The translations under genes were made by a program, and so were the position numbers. Shown here piece after piece: positions 24,470 to 34,464 of a stretch of DNA of 64,000 bases; within the stretch, counting starts at the first letter, position 1; each line of letters opens with the position of its first letter. A model generated the notes under the pieces. It saw nothing but the letters and a program-made list of their open reading frames with translations, did no database searches and was not told where the DNA came from. The stretch is from Primula veris (taxonomy: Eukaryota > Streptophyta > Magnoliopsida > Ericales > Primulaceae), in NCBI GenBank assembly GCA_963682055.1, contig OY821750.1, forward strand, positions 28,900,402 through 28,964,401. Reading direction: 5' to 3'.

Positions 24470-25031
24470 ATGGAAAAGCATAAAGGATATACATTTCATT
24501 GAATTGTAGGGGGGCAAAAACACCAAAAACAGAGACCACGGTTTCCTCAAAAGCCAAAGGGAAAGGTGATGAGTGGGATATGGATGTCTTCAATATTATT
24601 ACCTTATCCCATTTCTTGTAAATAAATTGAGGAAAAGGAATGGATCTCAAACCATTAGACGAAAGGATAATGCCACCAAAAGGATAAAATTTATTTGTAT
24701 GAATATTACACATCACCATAGTCATTACTACACCCATAAGTCATGACCATACATTTGTGGATATATGCATTATTTTAGCAACACGTTCCATTAGTTAAAT
24801 AACGTTCCATTAGTTAAATATATCCCTTACTTTTAGGATTTTAAATTTGAAAGAGACATTTACCTACATACATGTACAAGTGTGTATATATATAGAGATC
24901 CAACCACTAAGTATGGTCTGAACTTGTTCACCGAAAACCAAAAGTAAAGCTAGTGCTTTATCCTTATCTCTACTTATTCATTATCTACATCTTATTTTAG
25001 TTATTTGCTTCCTTTTTATTTTATGATCAAA
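24470..25031 (+). promoter_or_regulatory. upstream region of OXS3-like gene 2
   Basis: It shares blocks with 20390-20925, in the same order. A TATATATATAGAGATC TATA element sits at 24885-24900, about 140 bases before the start codon, the same geometry as in copy 1. Nearby is a direct repeat of ACGTTCCATTAGTTAAATA (24783-24819). Confidence 0.6.
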
Positions 25032-25778
25032 ATGGATCAAAAAGAGCACATTTATCATGAGAAAAATATCAAGGATGATGATGATTCTTTCTTGGAAGGT
25101 TCAACTGGTTCTTCTTTATCATCTTGTTCATCGGATTCAATGGAAGATGTAACTTCTTCATCTTCTAATGGGCCTCTTTATGAGTTATCGGACCTCTTGG
25201 CTCAACTCCCTATCAAGTGAGTCCCTAAATCTAGCTAATACCCTTAAGAAATGATCAATGATGTATGCAAATACTAACCTGCATAGTTACCGAAAACTCG
25301 TTTTTCATTTCTAAACTCATGTTTTTCGCTTCCTAATATTTCACGGGTAAATTTTAAATTTTAAATTTTTTCCAAGTTTTCTCGTTTCTTTTCCTGCTTC
25401 CGTTTTTCTATCATGTCAAGTATGGTATACTATATTTTGCTTATAATTTTAGCTTCATTAGTTATAGAAATATGTGTTTATGCTCATTTCCATGTTACTT
25501 GTATGTGTAGGAAAGGGCTCTCAAAGTACTACCAAGGGAAGTCTCAAACATTCACATCTCTATCGAGTGTAAAGAGCCTTGAAGATCTTGTCAAGAGAAA
25601 AAGACCAAGTAAAAAAAGAACAATAGTTTCATGCAAAAGCTATGGAGGTGGATTAGATCATCACATATTTAGCCCTAAAGCTGTGATATCAAAGAAAAAG
25701 GATTCAAGGATATCGTTTTTCTCAACTTCGAAAATTAATCGGAGCGGAAAAGTTTTCACGGATTCTGGGATCTCGTAG
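25032..25778 (+). CDS. OXS3-family (OXIDATIVE STRESS 3-like) protein, copy 2
   Basis: Exons 25032-25216 and 25511-25778 join (GT-AG) to 150 aa. It has the same plan as copy 1: [17 protein letters not shown], a Ser-rich acidic stretch, [17 protein letters not shown], then [41 protein letters not shown] and a basic tail with [10 protein letters not shown]. The intron is 294 bases against 538 in copy 1. The pair is a tandem duplication about 4.1 kb apart. The role in oxidative or metal stress is inferred from the family only. Confidence 0.8.
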
Positions 25779-26029
25779 AACACAGAACTTGTATTCCAAT
25801 TAGGTCTCCATATACCAAGTTATTTATTAAGTTTTTTTCTTTGTTTGGAAAGAACTAAACGTAACGTTAGGGTTTATTTTCTAAAATTAACAAAGTTTTT
25901 GTTTTGAAACTTAACTAATGTTAGTTTAAAGTTTGTAATTATTTTTGATGCATAGTTCTGATTTGTAGCTTGAACGTGTTTTCTTGCTATTCGTTTTGGT
26001 AAGAAATGTTTTCTTGCTAATCTTAGCAG

Positions 26030-26465
26030 GGAGGTGTTTGGAAACGTAGCGTTATATTAGTATCATTTGTATACCCAATAGTAATTATTTGACATACGCT
26101 TTTGACAATACAATTACATGAGTATTAAACTATCATTTTTCCTACTTATGAATCGTCCTGTTAATGTTGTGCCATTTATCGACCTAGTGCTAGTCAGGGT
26201 AATTTTCGCGTAATAGAGAGCGATAGAGCCGGTGTACGGAAACAAAATGATTTGGAAACGAATCGTTAATATTAGCTAGCAAGTATTATTTATATACCCA
26301 ACAGTAATTACTTCACATACGCTTTTGACAATACATACAATTACATGATTATTAAACTATCGTTTTTCCTAATTATGGCATTGTCGCACGAATCGTCCTG
26401 TTAATGTTGCGCCATTTATCGACTTTAGGATAATTTTCACCTAATAGAGGAGGCGTTCGGAAACA
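26030..26465 (+). repeat. imperfect tandem duplication, about 220-bp unit
   Basis: Two copies share TATACCCAA-AGTAATTA, ACATACGCTTTTGACAATAC, ATTACATGA-TATTAAACTAT, GAATCGTCCTGTTAATGTTG and GCCATTTATCGAC. Copies run about 26034-26235 and 26240-26465; a third partial start (GGCGTTCGGAAACAAA) follows at 26452. It lies 250 bp downstream of OXS3-like gene 2 and has no reading frame of note. Confidence 0.75.
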
Positions 26466-27271
26466 AAGTGAGTTTGAAAAAAATGATATTTGTAAGAGTG
26501 CCGTTTGAAAAGTGGCCTTTTGAAATCCATTTATAAAATTTTAAAACATCCTTATGTATCATTAATTCGAATACTAGTTTAGTTAATTATATATGGAATT
26601 GAAATTTGACGTTTAAAAATGTTTCAAACCAATAATACTCGGTCCAAATCTTCTGTCCCCTATTCTCTACCCCTTCCGTGTCTCATTGCTTATTTTCACT
26701 CAAATTTTAAATTTTCACAACTTATACCGCAACTTTATAAACTTTTATATTATACTGTATTCAAATTTTAAAACATTTGAACATAATATTATTTTAGACA
26801 ATTTTTTTAATATTCAATGTTTAATTTACACTAATTTATACATTTATTCCAAAATAAATTTTGTGTCGATTTTCTTTTAAAAATAATTATTGGAATGCAT
26901 TGATACGTGTATTATAGTAATTGTACAATTTTTTTCAAGTTTTTTAGAATTTTTTTTTAGATAAAATAAACAAAGAGACACAGAAGGGATAGAGAAATAC
27001 GATAGAAGATTCGGAGTCATAATACTCCAAAAAAAAAAAAAAACATAGCATCTAGAAAGAGTCATGGTAATGCAAATAATGGAAAGAATATTTGATAATA
27101 GATGTTGATCTTATCTACACTGTCGTTCTGAGTCATTGTCTACGCTATCACATACGAGTGAATTAAATTTATTTAAGCCTCGTTTACTTTGGGAAATTAA
27201 CAATTGGGTTCACATCACAATTGGTTTTCAAATAAACCCATCTATTTTACATGGAGTAGTTTAATAATGCA
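26466..27271. other. AT-rich intergenic sequence
   Basis: I see no gene. The short open frames here come from low-complexity AT sequence. It ends at the TTATG target site of element A. Confidence 0.5.
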
Positions 27272-27276
27272 TTATG

Positions 27277-27968
27277 TGGCGAGGGAATGTCAATATCCAC
27301 TCGTCCGGACCGATATCACCACGGAAACGAACAAACCGGGGCCCTATATAGTGGATGTCTCACCACCCCGGCTCATTACCAAACGGGGTGAAGCTAGGCC
27401 GGCCCAAAGAAGCGTATCGAGTACGCTTCACCAATTAATGCTGCTGCTCCCCTGGGGGACCCTCCTGGCGTTTCATCGACGTGGCCCAATCACAGGTCAC
27501 CTCCCTGTGGGCCCCGGAAGAGGACAGTACCCTTGTCAGAGCCATGAATGACCTAACGCCGTTGGATCAACATCTTACAGTACAGTGATCCAATGGCTAA
27601 TACACCTCTGATCACACTATAAATACCCCCTCTAATACCACTAAGAGGGGGACACAAATACTGAGAGGAGAGATAAAGCTTAAACAACCCGGACCCCCAG
27701 AACACTGCCTGTACCATCCGATACTACGACCCGTAACCGGCCCGGTCCCTCACTCTTAATTATATTCCTACTTTCAGTTAACACCGATACTGACTTGATC
27801 GTTGGAGAGGGAAAACCTGGTACCAACCCCGGACCCCTGTTTGTTTCTTGCGTAGGCACGAAGGCCACATCGTCACCATAGCCGACGTAAATCACCCCGG
27901 ATACCTCGGAAGATCGGAGCCGACGCGAATTGAGTAAGCCGAGCTTGGGAAGAAAATCAGGCTCGCCA
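27277..27968 (+). repeat. 5' LTR of element A
   Basis: It is 692 bp with perfect 7-bp inverted ends TGGCGAG/CTCGCCA. It differs from the 3' LTR at about five positions (for example 27294-27298, 27833, 27856 and 27874). It is GC-rich relative to the flanks. Confidence 0.95.
27616..27626 (+). promoter_or_regulatory. LTR TATA box
   Basis: ACTATAAATACCCC begins at 27616 in the 5' LTR and recurs in the 3' LTR near 37988. It should direct the genomic RNA start about 30 bases downstream. The element's antisense promoter at 37249-37260 shares TATAAATACCC. Confidence 0.65.
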
Positions 27969-27970
27969 AT

Positions 27971-27988
27971 TGGCGCCGTCTGTGGGAA
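27971..27988 (+). promoter_or_regulatory. primer binding site
   Basis: TGGCGCCGTCTGTGGGAA starts two bases after the 5' LTR. The first nine bases are complementary to the 3' end of plant tRNA-Asp (…ACGGCGCCA); the remainder does not match that tRNA well, so the primer tRNA is uncertain. Confidence 0.7.
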
Positions 27989-28029
27989 ACTGAACGCGTT
28001 AGCTTCGACTCCCCGTCCTTAAAGGAAAC

Positions 28030-28717
28030 ATGTCCGACAATAACCGATTTGACACCCCATCGTCTCGACCTCCCCACGTTCTTGGGATTGCCGAGAACGC
28101 TTTCTTTTGATGAGACCCCTAGGACCGCATCTACCAGGGAGCCTTCTCCCTTGATCGCAACAGCTCCCGCACCCCGATCGCGGGCCGAGCTAACAGAGAT
28201 GATGATCGATATCCACCAAAAAGAGCTCGTCGCTCTTGCGGCCCAGAAAGCTTTAATAGCCTCGCTGATGGAGCCGGAACTCGAGCCCGCTCAAGGCGCG
28301 AGCCAAGACAAATCGGTTCCAGTCCCCGTTAAAAGCGTGATGTCCAGGTTGGGACCCCTCCGACGACCTCACCTAGAGACTCCCAGGGAGCCGGCTAGGG
28401 GTGCGGAGTCGGAGCATTCCCAAGAAGGAAATTCTCGCCGCGATAACGAGCGGAGTATACATTCTCGGCTCCGTTGGCAGGATGATAGTCGGGACTCACG
28501 GCCGGAATCTAGTCATGCCCGAACCGATAAGCCAACTCGGACACGGAGACGTGGCCGCCGTGGACGGCACGATGCAGCTGGTGAGGCAGCGTTGAAAATT
28601 GTGGCCTCGACCCGCAGCACCCCGTTCTCGGACGAAATTGAATACAGTACCCCCCCCCCCCCCCCCCCCCCGGAACTTTATCGCCCCTATCCTCCAAACC
28701 TTCAACGCGGACTCTGA
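28030..28717 (+). pseudogene. gag N-terminal part, frameshifted
   Basis: A likely start MSDNNRFDTPSS lies at 28030 in frame 1, but that frame stops near 28108. The Gag-like sequence continues in frame 2 (28049-28717) with acidic and basic stretches such as RAELTEMMIDIHQKELVALA and an Arg-rich segment. It then hits a 22-base C run (28650-28671), after which Gag homology continues in the third frame. So two indels split gag, the second in the homopolymer. Confidence 0.7.
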
Positions 28718-31700
28718 TCCAGAGGCTCATCTCCGACACTACCGATACCAGATGAACCATTGGTCACACCTTGACCAATTAATGTGCAGGTGCTTTCCCG
28801 CCAGCCTGGGAAGGCTCGCTAGTAAGTGGTTCCAGTCCCTGCCCGTCAATTCTATCCACTGTTGGGACGACCTAGCTTATGACTTCGCACACCGGTTCAT
28901 AAACTTGAAAGAGAGAGCTGCCCAACCGGAGCAACTCTATCAAGTGAGGGTCCAATCTAAAGAGACCCTCGAGAATTATGATAGTCGGTTTTGGTTGAAG
29001 CATGCCGAATGCGCGGACTGCCCCGACTCCACCGCCATAGCTGCCTTCAGGCAAAACATGGTAGTTGGGAGCAGGATCCGAAACGAGATGATCGCGACCC
29101 CCCCTAACTCTGTCCCTCAACTCAGGTCCCTCATAAAACAGCATATCGACATAGAGAAGGACATGAGGTCTGCTGGGGCAGCACGTTCTGTGGCCCTTAT
29201 CGACCAGCCAAGGGAACGGTTCGTCACGACGAGCCCTCGAAGAAACCGGCCCATAGCGGAAAGGATGGAGCGGCCACGAACGGGAAGAAATCCGCAACCG
29301 GACCCTAAAAGAAGAAAAGAGGATCCCCGATCGGGGCGTCAAACACCTGTCGCCTCGGGGTCAGGCGCTGCCTATTCCACTACCTTTCGCCTACCTCTCG
29401 TCGACCTTCTTAGCAAGATTGAGAATGAGCCTTTCTTCTCTTGGCCTCTCCCTCTACGGAATGAGCCGGCCCAAGGGCCTAACGACAAAATCTGTGAATA
29501 CCACAGGGGTCGCGGCCATCATACCAACGAGTGCCATGGTCTGAAGGCCAGGCTCGAGGGATGGGTCCGGGATGGCCTGATGGATAAATATGTCAAATCA
29601 CGGAGGGAGTCCGATCGAGATAGGGAAGGGGTTGATGAGAGGCAGCGGGACCTCCCCCCACCGGTGATGATCTGTCATGTCATTCACTCTGGGCCGAAAA
29701 GGTCTAGCCAGAATGGGGCAGAAAGAACCTCAGCACGGGAAGCAGCGATGAAGCAGCGCGTCTGCCTCGTAGAAAGCTCCAGCCCCCGGAAAAAGTATAA
29801 GCGCGATGCCAAACCGGATGTAAGCTTCACTGACTTCGACCTGGTGGGGGTGGACGTGCCCCACACTGATGCCCTTGTTATCTCGGCCCAGATAGGCCTC
29901 TGCGCAGTAGGACGGATCCTCGTTGATCAAGGAGCGTCGGTCAACATACTCTTTGAAGACCTCTTTCGAAAGATGGGACTCAAAGAGGAACAGTTGGAAA
30001 CCGACGTCCCTCCCCTGTACGGATTCAACTCGGAGGCGGTACAGCCCAGAGGAAACATAACCTTGCTTGTGAAAACGGGTACAAAAGTTATGGGTGTAGA
30101 GTTCACGGTGGTGAATGTCCCCTCTGTTTACAACGTGATATTGGGGCGCCCGTGGCTCCATGGAATAGATGGAGTCTCCTCCACCTTGCACCAAAAGGTT
30201 AAGTACCCAACTGATTCTGGTGTGGAAACCATCTCAGGAAATCAGAAAGTCTCACGCAGCTGTGCCATGGCCGTGTATTCCGGCAAAAAGATGGTGCCGG
30301 CCCAAAGTGCCATGAACATCGAGGCAGAGGACCTTAAGCTGCTGAGGGAACTAAACAAAAAGATGGGGCCTAAGGCCGAAGACAAGGTGGAGGAGGGACT
30401 GCTGAAAATCCAAATCCCGGGGTATGACGAGGACCACTTTTTTATGGTGGGGGCAAAGCTTACCAAACCTGAGGTCACCGACCTCATCGAACTCCTTCTC
30501 CAATACCTCGACAATTTTGCATGGGGTCCAAACGAGATGCCAGGCATCAGTTCCGACCTCGCATGCCACCAATTAAACGTCAACCCGGATGCCAAGCCAG
30601 TGATGCAAAAGGGGCGCCGTGTCAGTCCAGAGCATGCCGATGCCATAAACGAGGAAGTAAAGAAGCTTCTTCTGGCCGGGGCCATCAGGGAGATTTATTA
30701 CCCCAGATGGCTCGCCAATCCCGTAGTGGTCCCCAAAAAGAACGGGAAGCTGAGGGTGTGCATCGACTACACGAGCCTCAACCGAGCCTGTCCCAAAGAT
30801 CCTTTCCCCTTGCCCAAAATCGATCAAATAGTGGACTCTACGGCCGGGGCCGCCAGAATGAGCTTCCTGGATGCCTGCTCCGGCTATCATCAAATACCCA
30901 TGTCGGAGGCCGACCAAGAAAAAACTGCCTTCATCACCCCAAGGGGAAATTACTGCTACAAAGTGATGCCCTTTGGGCTCAAGAACGCCGGGGCTACCTA
31001 TCAGAGGATGGTCACCAAGATATTCGCTAAGAACATAGGCCGAACCATGGAAGTCTATATTGACGACATGGTGGTAAAAAGCACCCACGAGGAGCACCAC
31101 CTATCCGACCTGAGAGAGGCCTTCGAAACGATACGAAGGCATGACCTGAAGCTGAACGCCTCTAAATGTGCCTTCGGGGTAGGTGCCGGCAAATTCCTAG
31201 GGTTCATGGTGACCCACCGCGGCATAGAGGTGAACCCGTCCCAGATCTCTGCCTTGAAGAATTTGAAAACACCAGAGAAGAGAAAGGACATACAAAAGCT
31301 AGCCGGGATGGCCGCCGCCCTAAACCGATTTATTGCCCGGTTCGGGGACCGATGCAAACCGTTCTTTACGGCCTTAAAAGCTCAGAAGAGATTCGAATGG
31401 ACCGATGAATGCCGGCGTGCGTTCACCGAGCTGGCGGACTACCTCGGAAGTCCGCCCCTTCTAGCCAAGCCGGACCCAGGCGATGTCCTTACCCTATACC
31501 TGGCCGTGTCCGAGATAGCCGTCAGCGCCGTCCTCATCAAGGAACTCGACAGGGAGCAAATGCCTATCTATTACGTGAGCAAAACTCTCCTCGATGCTGA
31601 GGCAAGGTATATGCCTTTGGAAAAACTCGTCCTAGCCCTCGTCGTGGCCTCACGAAAACTTGCTCACTATTTCTCTGCGCACAGCATTGTGGTCTATACT

Positions 31701-32735
31701 GACCAGCCTGTGCGAGAAATACTCCAAAAGGGGGATCTCTCTCGACGAATGATGAAGTGGGCCTGCCACTTGAACGCCTACGACATCAGCTATGCGCCGC
31801 GAACGTCCGTCAAGGGACAGGCTCTGGCCGACTTCGTGGCAGAATTCACTGGGACGACTCAATGCCCCGACATCACAGGTTGTGCCCCCGAGACCTGGAC
31901 CTTGCACGCGGATGGAGCCGCCAATAAGAAAGGGTCCGGCCTCGGCGTCGTACTCCGATCTCCACAAGGGGATGTGATCGAGAAGTCAATCCAACTTGGC
32001 TTCAGAGCCACCAATAACGAGGCCGAATATGAGGCCGTTATCGCCGGCTTAAAAATGGCCCGAAGCCTCGGAATCAAAAAAATACTGGTGCATACGGACT
32101 CTCAATTAGTCAGCAGCCAGATCAGTGGTGAATTTCAGACGAAGGACGACAGAATGGCCAGCTACGTGGCTATCGCTTCCGGAATACTCCAAAGCTTCGA
32201 ATGTCAAGAAATCGTCAACATCAACAGAAACGAGAACACCCACGCCGATGCACTAGCGACCCTAGCCTCGGTCATGAGTGATAAAAAAGAGAGAGTCATC
32301 ACCATAGAATATGTCCCTTCGCCTAGCATCGAGGCTAAGGCAACAATTAACATGGTGACTGACCTCCCGCCGGAGCCAAGCTGGATGGACCCCATAATCG
32401 AATACCATCGCTCCGGTGATCTTCCCAATGACAAGAAAGAGGCCGAGAAAATAAGAAGAACGGCACTGGGATTCTGGATAGCTCCCAACGAAAAGCTCTA
32501 TAAAAGATCGTTCTCTGGCCCCTACTTACTCTGCGTCCACCCCGACATGGTAATAAGGGTCATGGAGGAAATTCACGAAGGAACGTGTGGGAGCCATACC
32601 GGGGGCAGATCGCTGGCCAACCGAGCCTTGACCCACGGATATTGGTGGCCCCTCATGCAGAAGGACGCCAAAGCTTTCGTACTCAGGTGCGAGAAGTGTC
32701 AGAAGTACGCACCCATACCCCATGCCCCGGCGTAA
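28599..32735 (+). pseudogene. gag-pol of element A (Gag core, PR, RT, RNase H, second RNase H, start of IN)
   Basis: The 1378-codon frame holds the Gag core from FNADSDPEAHLRHY (28701) through WFQSLPVNSI, then a zinc-knuckle-like CEYHRGRGHHTNEC (about 29490-29535). The protease box is VDQGASVNIL at about 29924-29953, where DTGSS or similar is usual. RT follows with KKNGKLRVCIDYTSLN, CSGYHQIPM, MPFGLKNAGATYQ and catalytic YIDD at about 31054-31065. Next come the RNase H with VYTDQPVREIL and a second RNase H with LHADGAANKKGSGLG, NNEAEYEAVIAGL and HTDSQLV (about 31900-32110). The zinc-binding start of integrase ends in a TAA at 32733-32735. The products would be a capsid protein and the replication enzymes of a retrotransposon. 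Confidence 0.92.
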
Positions 32736-32738
32736 AAA

Positions 32739-33623
32739 ATGAGCAGCGTGACCTCGCCCTGGCCCTTTGCGCAGTGGGGCATGGATATCGTCGGACCATT
32801 CCCCGTGGCCCCGGGGGGGAAGAAGTTCCTCCTCATGGTCACCGATTACTTCTCAAAGTGGGTGGAGGCCGTGGCCTTAGCGAAAATCACAGAGGCCGAA
32901 GTGATACGTTTCCTCTGGAGAGACGTGATCACCAGATTCGGAATCCCCTACTCAATCGTCGCGGACAGTGGGGGACAGTTCACCGGGGTCAAATTAAAAG
33001 CGATGTATGCAAAGTATCACATCAAGAACTACTATTCGACCCCCTCGTACACCCAATGCAACGGACAAGCCGAGGTGTCAAATAAGACCGTGCTCGACGG
33101 AATCAAGAAGAGGCTAGACGAGTCCAAAGGACAATGGGCCGCAGAACTGTATCACGTCCTATGGGCCTACCGAACGACGAGAAGACGGGGCACTCAACAG
33201 ACACCCTATAGCCTCACTTACGGAATGGAGGCCATCATCCCGTTAGAAATCGGGCTTCCCTCTCTGAGGACGGACATCGTGGAAAACGGGCTTAACGAAA
33301 AGATGATGGGGCTCGAGCTGGACTACGCCGAAGAAAGAAGGGAGGTTGCGGCCATCCGTAACGCCGAATATAAAAACGAGCTGGGGCGTTCTTATAACAA
33401 AAGAGTGAACGCCAGACGTTTCCAAGACGAAGACCTCGTGTTACGAAAAGTAAACAACAACACCAGGATACAGTCCGACGGCAAGATAGGCCCCAATTGG
33501 GAAGGCCCCTATCGAATCCTCGGTGCAGTAGGGAACGGGGCCTACCTGTTGGGCCGTCTCCCCAACGATGTCCCGGTGGACCGACCTTGGAACGTCAACA
33601 ACCTAAGGAAGTACTACCAGTAG
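32739..33623 (+). pseudogene. integrase catalytic core and C-terminus of element A
   Basis: It is in the same frame as the upstream gag-pol and separated only by the TAA at 32733-32735, so one point change split pol. It has SPWPFAQWGMDIVGPFP (first catalytic Asp), VADSGGQFTG (second) and NGQAEVSNKTVLDGI (catalytic Glu). It ends with the typical Tat tail PWNVNNLRKYYQ. In place of the usual YPQGNGQAE it has YTQCNGQAE, so a further decay or lineage change is present. A real internal start is unlikely. Confidence 0.9.
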
Positions 33624-33704
33624 GGCTCGGCCTTTATGACTTTGTGTAAATAAGAATGTGGTGTAAATTTATGCATGTGGGCTTTATAAATAAAAACTGC
33701 TGTT

Positions 33705-34195
33705 ATTTCAGTTCATTTAAATTTTTCTTTAAGTGTTTCAGAACACGAGCCTATACGGCACCTCGGATCATGTTTACTTGAATTTTTCAGTTCATTTAAA
33801 TTTTTCTCTAAGTGTTTCAGAACACGAGCCTATACGGCACCCCGGTTCATATTTACTTGAATTTTTCAGTTCATTTAAATTTTTCTCTAAGTGTTTCAGA
33901 ACACGAGCCTATACGGCACCCCGGTTCATATTTACTTGAATTTTTCAGTTCATTTAAATTTTTCTCTAAGTGTTTCAGAACACGAGCCTATACGGCACCC
34001 CGGTTCATATTTACTTGAATTTTTCAGTTCATTTAAATTTTTCTCTAAGTGTTTCAGAACACGAGCCTATACGGCACCTCAGATCATGTTTACTTGAATT
34101 TTTCAGTTCATTTAAATTCTCTCTTACACGAGCCTATACGGCGCCCCGGTTCTATTTACTTGGATTTTTCAGTTCATTTAAGTTTCAAGTGTTTC
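33705..34195 (+). repeat. 79-bp tandem repeat after pol of element A (about five full units plus partials)
   Basis: Units begin CAGTTCATTTAAATTTTTCT and contain AAGTGTTTCAGAACACGAGC and CTATACGGCACC. Full units start near 33708, 33787, 33866, 33945 and 34024. Shorter degraded units follow to about 34195. The overlapping 68-codon frames at 33733-34233 are artefacts of this array. Such hypervariable arrays just after pol are known in Tat/Ogre elements and can seed satellite DNA. Confidence 0.95.
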
Positions 34196-34464
34196 TACAC
34201 GTGCCAACTCGAATTGTGATGTATATAAAATGATTGCCCCAACGCCGAAGCATAAGGGCCCCCTCATTTGGGAGCATGTACACAACGAATGATGAATAAA
34301 CACACAACAGAGATAAAAACAGGAGAATAAATAAAGACAAGTCTGAAGAAGCGCCAAAATTGTTTTTCATTTCATTCAATGGAAAGCTAGCTATTACATA
34401 CTAAGTACAAAAAAAAAAAAAAAAAAAAAAAAAAAGGGGATTACATCAAAAAAGACAAACTGCC
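34196..34464. other. spacer with poly-A/T tract
   Basis: It contains a run of about 26 A at 34410-34435 and no gene. On the minus strand it is the 3' flank of the antisense gene; the run reads as T on that strand, so it is not that gene's poly-A tail. Confidence 0.4.

Noticed and set aside
27204..27551. 115-codon frame, repeated at 37615-37923
   Set aside because: Both lie in the two LTRs and are identical for that reason; no domain is seen.
28872..32723. Long minus-strand frames opposite gag-pol (29730-30194, 30573-31100, 30242-30685)
   Set aside because: They run opposite a strongly conserved pol gene and show no protein features of their own; GC-rich coding sequence produces such shadows.
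33733..34233. Four overlapping 68-87 codon frames
   Set aside because: They are spaced exactly 79 bases apart and are translations of the tandem array.
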